This document shows, piece by piece, positions 44,382 to 56,300 of a DNA stretch of 64,000 nt. The translations under genes and the position numbers were made by a program. This DNA is from Molanna angustata (lineage: Eukaryota; Arthropoda; Insecta; Trichoptera; Molannidae): positions 32,525,431 through 32,589,430 of the forward strand of contig OY754980.1 of assembly GCA_963576475.1 (NCBI GenBank), written 5' to 3'. The notes under the pieces are model-generated. The model did not search any database. It was not told the origin of the DNA and saw nothing but the letters and a program-made list of their open reading frames with translations. How positions within the stretch are numbered: the stretch's first letter is position 1; the number at the start of each line of letters is the position of its first letter.

Positions 44382-47300
44382 CTGGAAAATCACAAAAGAA
44401 TTTGATATACCTACATAAAAGCTCCTATATAAGTAACAGAAACAATAAGTACTTTAAAATTAGTTAATAGTTTCATAAACAAAATCATTCAATCAAAATT
44501 ATATACATATAAATCACACAATTTTAATTTCAAACTTATTTTGAATTGATTTATTTGATTGATAGAATATCAGATTATTATCGTAATATGTATAATTTTA
44601 ATTCATAATAAATCCAATCCAAATAACTTAATTCAAATAACAATCACTATTTTATATAAATACTATCCCAATTGAATTCCGTTCCAAACTATCCCCTTTC
44701 AAATTAATTCAAACTACAAATTGTATTTAAATTTTAATAATAAAGGTTCCTTTTCAAATTTCAGTCCTAACTCCATAATATTCTATTTAAATCCAATACA
44801 AAGAATCTTTTTCAAATCCAATTCCAAACTACATACATATCCTGTACAAATAATCCTTTTCAAATTCTAGTTCAAACTATATTATAATATATTAAAATCC
44901 TTTACAATGAATCTTTTTCAAAACCCAATGTGAACTACATTATTATATAAATTCAAACTCCACTATGAAGATTTTTTTTCAACAAAAAGTCAGATTCATG
45001 GATGGTAAAGGTTAACATAAATTACCGTTTCCCAATCCCAATGTAAATGTTCAGGTGGTTCAGGTTCATCATCATCTGATCCAGCTCCTATTTCCTCCCC
45101 TCCACCTCCACCTCCCCATCCCCACCATTCCCTCTCCAACCACTGAGCCTGCTGACGTTGGTAGATGTCCTCACATTGAACACTGGAATTATTTTCATTA
45201 TTAATTTGATTCATCGACAGACAATTCCTGATAACAGTTCTGGATGGCTTATTGCAATAATTGATACCTAATTTCTTGCAAAAAATTGGGTATTATTTAA
45301 GAAAACAAAGTGTATATCGATACCTGAGTTATAAAGGGCAACAAGTCCAAAATGGTAATTTCTTTTTCCATCTAATAATCAACATGTAATTTTACCTTTT
45401 AATAATTCAGAAAATTGTTTTTATCCATTGCTTCACATATTATTTTACTGACTTTTATGTTATATTTTCTTTTTTACCAAGTGTATAATTAAGTTTAGTT
45501 TGTTGATGGACAATTCTTGAAAGAACTCCATTGTATGTAGATATATTACAAATATAAAAAAATACTTGATAATAGTTCTATTATATCAACGCGTTTCGTG
45601 CAAGGCACATCATCAGAATAATACTCTACAAGACTGAGACTAGTGGTTATATACAAAATTTAGATGACAGGTGTATCATGATGTATCACCAAACCACCAC
45701 AGGTGTATCACCACAGGTGTATCACCAAAAAATCAACATTTCAAAAACTAAAACATATCAAAAACCAACATTTTTATACACCTGTCATGTAAATTTTGTA
45801 TATAACCACTAGTCTCAGTCTTGTAGAGTATTATTCTGACGATGTGCCTTGCACGAAACGCGTCGATAATCAAATAAATTTCAATAGAACCAATGCCAAG
45901 TTTTTTTTTATATTTGTAATAAATCTACATACAAGTATATATTTGTTTTCTTTCCTACGATTGTTCTTACTATGTATATTTTAATGTATGTTTATAAAAG
46001 GCAATTTATGCCATTGATGAGTAAATAAATAAATAAATAAATTAGAATTAACAGGAAAAACCCTACTTTTCACCATTTTCCAAGGATATTTCCCTTTGTT
46101 AATCATACAGTATTTTATTTATTTATAATAATATTATTTTTTTATTTCCGTGGTAACATCAACACAAAATGATTTACGGACTTGTTATACAGTTGCAAAA
46201 TAATAATAGTAAACACTGCACAATTAACGACAATATGGCAATTTCCTCCTCCCCTTCTGGATACAAAATGGTGATTATACAAAGAACAGTTTGACAGTGC
46301 ACCTGTTTAGTTGCAAAGGGCACGCCCTGAGCAGAACATGAAGAGGTGGTTCCCCCTGTTGGTGTATTGGAGGAGGATGTCCAGCCACCCCTAGACCCGC
46401 CCCAGCAGCCACAGCTGCGGCGCACCCCTGAAGGCGCCACACACGACGTCTAAATTTATGCTCGTCCATGTCACTGCTACAGAAGTCACTATAACGAACA
46501 TAGATACATTACTTAATTGTATTCACTCGACAATTTATCATGTAAATTTTATTGAGCTATCTCTACTTGTCACACTTTGATACAAAACACAAAAGGGCAC
46601 ATAGAGAAATTTTGATGAAGCTCCATACAAAATGTATGAGAAAAACATTTCATAAACAACTTAGTTTACTATTTGTGTTACCGACGGTTTTGGTATCTCA
46701 TATTGTTAGGCAAATAAATTGTAAATAGTAATTGTTACGGACGGTATTGACCATACATAAATTGTTATAAGAGAAATTGTCAAAATGTATTTATTTATTT
46801 ATTTATTTATTAAAGACACAAACAGAACATTGAAATATACACACACAAGTTAACACATGATACAAACACATAAGGTCTCCAATGCTCCAATGACAGGCGT
46901 CTGTCACAGACTACTAAATATTAATTTAAATAAAAAAAACAATCATCGCTTAAAACATATTTACATAAGATTTGCAGTAAAATAACACTGGTAACGGTGA
47001 TAAAACAAAAGCCTTTAAATAAGGAGAGAGATTAAAATAATAATGTCTACATAAAAATAACATTTACCGAGTGCAAGATAATAATGTTGCCAGCCATCAC
47101 TGCACAATGCGAGCGCACTCGGGTATTTAACTGTTATTGTAGGTACATGGCGACATAGCACTGGTCATCATAAAACGTCGCAAACAATGTTCCGAATTTG
47201 GTAAAACAAAATGTTCTCATTTACCTTTATAAATATTTATATACTTAAACAAGCAACATTTAAATACAAACATACATGTACACATACATACATACACACA

Positions 47301-50300
47301 CACACACACATGCATAAACATACATACATATACACACACATACAGACACATATACATACACACATACACATACATATATACCTACTTCCCGTTTATCACT
47401 GTGCTACGTCACTGTGTGTTGATTGTGAATTGAGGCACTCGCGTACTGATCTCTTAAAAGTAGACGCTGGGTTCGAAAACACATCAAGGTCAGGTAAGAT
47501 TCTTGATAGTCTATTATATGACCTCATCATTCTGTTGATTGGACAGAAGTGACCCACATTGGTGTTAAATTTTTTTAGCCGGAAAATTTCACTATTTCTT
47601 AATCTGGGATTCGCGTGAAAATTCAACAGCACCAAATCCGATGTATCCAAGAAACCCTGGACCAACTTACGCAGGTACATCAATTCTGCAACATCATGTC
47701 TGACTGATAACCTTTCCATATTAAAGAGTGATAAGCGCTCCTGATAGTCTAAACCCCTACCATGACCCGCTCTATAAGACAGAATTTTAGTGAAGCATCT
47801 TTGGACACGCTCTATCTTGTCTTTATGAGACGTATAGTGAGGTGACCATATAAAAGATTGGTACTCAAGTAAGCTTCTAACAAGAGCATAATATAGAGTA
47901 ATTAAGCTATTTGGGTCCCTGGAACGGTTTTGTTATTCTTAATAAGAAGCCTACTGTTTTGAATGACTTTTGCATGATGTGTTCATAGTGATCGATATAC
48001 GAAAGTTTTGAATCCAGAATCAGCCCGAGATCTCTGATTGAAGCTACCTTCTTCAAAATTATATTGTAAGTGACGTATTTAAGTCAGTTTGTAATTTTTG
48101 GCAATCACTGACGCAGTGTACTGGCGTGTATAATTTCAGATAATCTGCATATATCAGGTAGTCACTGCTTAGATTCGGCCCGAGGTCATTTATGAAAATT
48201 AAAAATAACAATGGACCAAGGTGGGACCCTTGTGGCACACCAGAGGTGGCGAAGATTGGTCTAGAGTCAAAACCCCCCACTGAAACTATTTGTATTCTAT
48301 CACTAAGATACGATCCAATCCAGTCCAACAATTTACCGGTAATTCCTGCACGGTACAATTTTTGCAAAAGAATTCCGTGATCGACTCGATCAAAGGCCTT
48401 GCTAAAGTCAGTGTAAATTGCATCGACCTGGATTCTAGAGTCTAAACGCTCACTAATCTGGTTAACGAACTCTGCAAGGTTGGTACTGGTTGATTTTTTC
48501 GATACGAACCCCTGCTGACTCTTATCAAGAAATGGACTCATGTGATGATAAAAATATGCATACATAATCATCTCAAACAATCTTCCGAAACATGGAAGCA
48601 AGCTTATTGGTCGATAGTTTTTCGCATTCGTTCTGTCTCCGGATTTGTATATGGGAACTACTCTAGAAATCTTCCACAATCCCGGGAACAACCCTTCATT
48701 GAGAGATTTCCGAAAGATTGTGATCAGAGGGTCCACGAGTACACCAGCACACTCTTTTACAAATAAATTGGGTATATCATCACTTCCGGTGCCTTTGTTA
48801 GTATCAAGACCATTCATTATTTTTAACAATTCGTCTTTGTTTAAAGGTATATAGCTTGGGGACTGATAAGTCGGCGACAAAATTTTGGTTGCCATGCTTG
48901 TAGAGTCAATAAAAACAGATGAGAAATAGTCAGCAAATAGATTGCTAATATCTATACCACCAGTGGCAGAGACACCTAAGTAATTAATTTCACGTGGTAT
49001 GGAGTTTGATTGTTTTTTTGAGTTAACATAGCTCCAAAAAGCTTTGGGTGAATATTTCAATAATATTTCAATGTAAATAAATAAATAAAATTGTGTAAAA
49101 CAAACACCAATGTCCAGCGGTTGAGTATTGTCCGGCCGCCGACCGACCACCGGCTGAACCACTGCTGCTGAAATTACTACCTCTACGCAGACCATTGCTA
49201 CTTCTCTGGACCATCTCACAGCCGGTGACATCCCGTCCAGCCTACACCTTGTAGGAAGCGAGCCTCCCTATAAAATATTTGGTACCACAGATACAACCGT
49301 AGCTATGTATAACAACCTGGGGGGCAAGTCTGGTTCAATCGGCAAAATCAAAACCCTCACGATTACCCATATCATAGATATAATTTTTATATGAATTATT
49401 ATTAAAATTATTTTTGCAAACTTTGTGGGATTCCACATCAATAGCAAAATATTTTAGTATTTTTTTAATAAAAATGAACAAAAAACTTTGTATTTTCCAC
49501 TTCAGATTTATTTTTCGCCTACCCTGCCTCATATACCCCGCCCACAACCACCATAACTACCCCCACCATACCAGACATGCTCTCACTCACCAATGTAGGA
49601 TGACATTTGTTGAATCAGTCACATTTAAGTTGTTACTGAAGATGGATTGATAAATCCGAAAACGTTATAACGAAAAATAAATGTGAAGTGGAAAATACAA
49701 AGTTTTTTGCTGTTCATTTTTAGTAAAAAAATCAAAAAATATTAAAATATTTTGCTATTATTTGGAGTTCTATAATATCTTTAGATGTCATAGAACTCCA
49801 TATGATAATTATATCCATGATATGGGGTTTTGATTTCGCCGGTCACACCAGACTTGCTCACCAGATTACAATAAATTTTCAAAATGTCGACCTTCCTGTT
49901 CGATACAAATCCTTCATATTCTTAAAAAGTTTTGATTTAGGCTTCGCTGCTGCTTTTTCTGCCTGTCTCAATTTTCTTTTTTGTCTTATACACTTTGTAT
50001 GGAGATTCATAAAAATTTCTCTATGTGAGTTATCGCATAGAGAAATTTTTTTTGGAAAAATTTTTAAGTATGACGCCGAAGAGATGGCTCAATGAAATTT
50101 ACAGGATAAATAGTTGATGGAATTGGCAAGTTTATGAAAAAAGTTGTTCTTGTAATGTTGTTCTGGGACACCCTGTTATAGCATATTAATATGTATTTGA
50201 CGATGTATGTAAAAAATAAAATAAATAAATAAATGCAATATACCTATAAGATATATCAAATGGTAATCTAACATCCAAATAGAAAGCCATGATCTGTAGC

Positions 50301-53300
50301 ATTTGAGCACTGTATGCAAGGGCGGCACTAATGCGATAAGCAGAGTTCTGTTTCACCGGCTCCAAGGTGGAACATTCACTGTTGCTAGTCGTTGATAGGC
50401 ACTTGTTAGCCGACACTGAAACATAATCAACAACATGCTATGTTAGAGAAGTCCCCAACAACTCTAGAATTAATTCAATCATTTGGAATCATCTAATAAA
50501 AATGTATCACATGGTTTTGTCTGTCAACCCCATGAGGAGCATGATGTGATGGTATGTATGTACTTAAGAGTCTATAGTAGGCTAAATAATAAATTTTGAA
50601 AATTTTTTCACCAGTACCCTCAAAAGATACATCTTTTGAGGGTACTACCAATTTATTTATTTATTCATTAACTGCATAAATTGCCTTTTATAAACATACA
50701 TTAAAATATACACACTGAAAACAATCATAGGAAAGAAAACAAATATATACTTGTATGTAGATATATTACAAATATAAAAAAAGTACTTGGTATTAGTTCT
50801 ATTGAAATTTATTTGATTATTGACAGAATAATGTGCCTTGAATGATGATGATGTTCCTTGAATCATGTGCCTTGCATGATGATGATGTACCTTGATGTTC
50901 CTTGAATCATGTACCTTGCACGAAACACGTCGATAATCAAGTAAATTTCAATAGAACTAATACCAAGTATTTTTTTATATTTGTAACATATCTACGAAGA
51001 CATAAATCGTACATTCTAACCATTTTAATATGTACAGAGGTAAATAATTACACTAGTTTTGCTAGTATAATATACATATAATCATAAACTAGATGGGTCG
51101 ATGGCAGAGCGGTTAGTGCGCTGGGTTAGTAATTCAGTGGTCGCGAGTTCAAATCCTGCCTCGAACAATTTCGTTCACCTATAGCACAAGCATTTATATG
51201 CTTATTTTAGGGAACGTAGGAAGATGTATATGTACTTGTTTAACAAGGACATATTCATTTTTATTTGAAAAAAAAAATTATTAATCATTATATCATTTAA
51301 TATATTATATGTAAGTTTGATAATTCTGTAATGCCCACAGACATCGGTTTGTGACATGAAAGTGAGTTGGACATAACTTCTGGGGGGCATAAAGTCTGGT
51401 CAACAGGCAGAATCAAAATCATCCATGTTCACCCATACCATGGATATAATTATATTATGGAGTTCTGTAACATCTTAAGATTTTATAGAACTCCATAACA
51501 TAATTATATCTTATTTTCATGCTTATTTTTTCACATTCTTTATGATTAATATCTGCAGTAAGTTTGTCTAAATTTTATTGTAGTATAGCATATTATCAAT
51601 TAATGTATTAACCGTAGTGGTGTTTACTCTCTTACATGCAATACATGCTCAGGTATATATGTTGGTCAAACATTAGGGTAGATCTTTAAATACACGCTTT
51701 AAAGAACATCTTGCGTGTTTCCGTTTGAAAAAAGACACTTCGAACTTTGCGACACATTTACTTGAGAGTGAGCATTTGTTTAACTCACAAACTGGGATAA
51801 ATCTTATACATAGTTTAAGAAAAGGTAAAAAATTAGACAAACTTGAAATATTTGAGATAAATAGAGTAAAATGTAACAGCAACGTTCCTTTGATTAACGC
51901 ACAAATAGATTTTAATACTTCTCCATTATTATTACCATTAGAATAGTTAATGTCGGGTTTTTCTGTTGGCCATTATTTAATATAATTGCTGTCATTTTAA
52001 TACAATATTTGTATATTCATTCCTTCACTCCAATTTTATTTTTATTATACCTGCATACATATTTACCTTAATGTCTTTCGGGTATTTAATTTTTTCTTAG
52101 AATTGCCCCCTTCCATATCTATTGCTGTTATCCTCTTTGTGAATCTATATATGGATGGTCTTCATCATTATTGTTCACCATTCTGATGATGCTCATCATA
52201 GAGCGATACCGGTGAATGGGAGTCGCGTTTGCGAAAAATTTTAGGTAGAACGTAAAATTAAATATAATTTTTTTCATAGTTTTAATTAATTAATGTATCA
52301 TTTGTAAAATGACCATAAAAAAAAAACAAAACATCATGTGCAAAAACAAAATACAAATACTATACTCTATATAGATGTAAAGATTGACAGATAAAAGTAT
52401 ATTTCAACAACATTTATATTATAATGTTGACTGATCCAACCTGGGGGACAAGTCTCGTAAAATGGTGAAATCAAAACTCTAACGACTAGTTGCATGTAAC
52501 ACATGAGATCCAACTGTCGATGGCGATAGTATGCATAGTCAAAGAATACGTACCAAACTATAAACAACACAAATTAATAAATATTTGAAGATAATTTATC
52601 ATAAATAAAATATTTTTCTTAATAAAAAATGTTTGAGAAACCATGGAATTTAAAAAAAAAAACTAATTTGAGATTTTGTATTTGTCTATCTTTATACCAA
52701 TTTTCAGCGTTCTAGCTTTTATGGTTTCTTGGATATATGGAAAAATAAAGTAAAAATTCAAAAGTTGATAACCCCTGACTGAAACAAAAATTCACAATTC
52801 TGAGTATAAAAGTTTTGTAGGCCTATAACTGTTTATATATTCTGAAAATTTGGGCTCTGTAAATTGAGCGGATCAAAAGTTATAAGGGGGGACGGACACA
52901 CACACACACACAAAACTCACATAAAATGTTCTACTCTGAATTCTGAGTAAATCCATGTATGGGAACATATATGCTGCGAGGCCTCTAGTTGGTGTTATTA
53001 GCATGCAAAAAGTCCACTACACCATACAAAATTTTCCTTCGTACACGCATCTTGGCTTAATAATGTCGATTCATTAAGAGAATTGAAATCTCATGAACGA
53101 ATCGACAGTTGGATTACCCATAACAGGATAAGGAACTTTATCTTCTTCCTAGCCTCTTCCCCAACTTATAGTCTATGAAGACTGTTGGGGTCAGCTCTCC
53201 TCGTCCTCAGGCTGTACACTCTTCGGTTCTGGGCCGCCTCCGATGTCAATTCTTGTTTCATCAATTGTGAACTCCTTTGCGCCATCCATGTATTTTTTGG

Positions 53301-56300
53301 TCTTCCCCTATTCGTTGATCGGGGGATGTCTACGGCCATAGCCTGGTTCACAATGTGATCCTCGGGTCTTCTTAATATGTGACCATACCATCTCAATTGT
53401 CTTTCTTCTAATTTATTGTTAATGCCTGTCACTCCAAAGCTTCCGCGAATGTATGAACTTTTTATTTTGTCTTCTAAAGACACTCCCGCTGACCATCTTA
53501 GCATACGCATCTCTGTGGTATCCATTTGTCTATGAAAGGAGTTGTACATCATCCAACATTCGGAGTCATACAGTAGTGCAAGTCTGACAATAATTGTCTG
53601 ATAAAGGACTTTATATGATAATTATATCTATGATATGGGTAATCAAAAGGGATTTGATTTCACTGTTTGACCAGATTTGCCCCCTGTTCTTTAGAACCCA
53701 AAAAAAATATTATGCAATAAATAAAGTAAATATAAGACTCACGGGTGTCTGAATGGAGTATGTTGATAAAATAATATAAGCGACAGAGATAAGTAATTTA
53801 CATTGTGCATGAAATATATTACCCCAGTGGCAATATGCGCTGTAGTCGGCAATATCAATGGGCAACACAGCAGACAATATCTGCAGTGGAGCAAGGGCCT
53901 GACCTCCCTCAGTGGGACGAGATGCCTCAGCCAATGCACGCTCCGTACATCCAATGCTGCCATACCCCATACTGAAATTTGTAAAATATCTCTATGAAAA
54001 ATTACATTGTTGGGTACTTTGTATAATGTTTGTTTTGTCAATTTATAAACAGAGGTAGGTTTCTTGTAATAAGGCAAACTTCCACACTCCTCAATCAAGT
54101 CCACTTTTAGATGAATTTTTTTGAAAAATGAAACTTTGTAAACAAGTACATATACATCCTTATACATTAGCTAAAATAAGCATAAATGCTTGTGTGTGAA
54201 CAAAATCAGTTGTAGCAGGATTCAAACTCACGACCACTGGATTACTAACTCAGTGCGCTAACCGCTCTGCCATCACCCATCTGTTATGTTACACAACCAA
54301 GACGTCTGCCTTCTGCTGGGTCCACGTCATCCCCATCAGCAACAAATAGAGGAGGAATTTGGTCCATGCAGAATTTGACTCAGGTAAGAGACTCTGTTTT
54401 TTAAATTAAAAAAAAAAAAAAATACATACATACCATCACGCCATGTCCCTTGCGGGGTAGGCAGAGAGAACAGAACGCCACATTTTTCTATCCTGGCACG
54501 CATCCCTCGCCTCGTCTACATTCATGCATCGTTTCATACATGTTCGTCTATTGCTCACACTTCTAACATTTCCGTCTTTCAAAATTTCGTTCACATGGTC
54601 GTGCCATCCCTTTCTTGGGCGTCCCCGACCTCTCATTCCATTCCTTTCCGCTCTGTATATTTTCTTTGTCAGGCGCTCCTCATTCATTCTCCCCATGTGA
54701 CCAAACCATCTCAATGTGTTCACTTTCATTCTAGTAATGACATCTTTCTTCATATTACATTCTTTCCTTATATCCTCGTTTCTTACCCGGTCATACATCG
54801 TTCTATTACAAATCCTTCTGAACGATCTCATTTCAACTGCATTTATTCTACTTTCATGCGTCTTCTGCCATGTCCAGGTTTCACTTGCATACGTCAGGGT
54901 TGGCACTACGATGGCATTATGAATGGCAAAAAAAATCTGTGGACATAATATGTTATGTATAAAATTATGTTGATTTATAATAAACCTGTTGCAATTCTTG
55001 ATTTCCTTGATCGGGAAGACATAGTCAACGAGCTGCTTGAGTCTCTGCCTTTTCAGCACCTTGAGTGACTCTTGCTCCAATTCGATGTGACTTCCGTGCC
55101 TCTCCAGTACAGCCTTCTTGTGATGTACATGCTTGCACGCCTTTTCTATTTTCTCTTTGTACTTTGGTAACTTGATCGCCAGCTGATTGTTGTAATCTTT
55201 CAAAGATTTCAACTTGGCTGTGTTGTTCTTGGCGTTGTCCTTCTTCTGTTGAATGGCGAGCTTCAACAGTTCCACTTTCTCTTTGCATTTGTTTATTTCG
55301 ATGAGGATATTGTCCTTCTTGAGACGTTTACTGAGTAACGCTTCACAAGACTCCTCTATTGTTTTGCAGATTCCTTTGGTGCGGATTAATTTCAGTTGCT
55401 TGTCTGCGAACCTAAAATTAATATTTGACATAGTACCTATTAGTTGCCCGAGAAGCAAAAACAATTGTCCATATTACAAAAATCCCAGCAGGACTGTCAA
55501 TAACACACATTTAAAGTAGAGAAAAATATGATATCAGTCAAGAAACAATTCTCTATTTAAATTATTCAAAAGTCTTTCTTGTCCTTAAATAGATTTTGGA
55601 CAGTAAGTCAAATTCAAATTAAATTTGATATTATAAAGTTTGAATAAAAAATACTTTCAAAGTGAATAAATTTTTATACCTACTTCTAAATTTATATTTT
55701 AAGAAACAAATTATGTTTTTTACTTGATTTTAAGGTTCCTTTCATTTTCAAAGAAAGGTTCTCTATAAAATCTGTTTTTGCACTTTTATATACTTTTCAT
55801 AAATATGTTTTCATACTTTTAACAAATAAAAGTTTCTATCTGAAACTGTACAGTAATTATTATTCAAAATAATGATCCTTTTTTCACAAGTCCACAATAC
55901 GATCAAAAAATGTGATGCAAGAGTAGAGGTGGGAAAAACAGCTTATTTTTTTAAACGTTAAAGACGTTTCGTTAATTTTAAATAACGTTATTTTTAAAGG
56001 CTTAAAAAGCTTAAAGGCTTATTTATATTTGTACTGTATATATAAAAGTACAATATACCTAAATCTAAAAAAAAATTAACACATTAACATGCAATGAAAA
56101 AAAGGTATGTTTTTGAAATAAATATAATTTACTTTTAATTTTTTTGCTTCCTCTAGAAAGTATTTAAAATGTAGTCTAAAACCTTTGACGAAAATACAGT
56201 AGAAATGTTATACAATACATACATAAGTTTGAAAATTATGTTGATAATAATTTTGTACGCTCGAATCATCTAACAAAGCCGACAACACACAATAAACCAA

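Noticed and set aside
47211..47552. 113-codon plus-strand frame with Thr/His repeats
   Set aside because: Translation of a CA/CATA microsatellite running into antisense LINE sequence.
51091..51165. tRNA gene on the plus strand
   Set aside because: The same head and body recur at 10750, 13935, 23185 and 54120; a tRNA-derived SINE.
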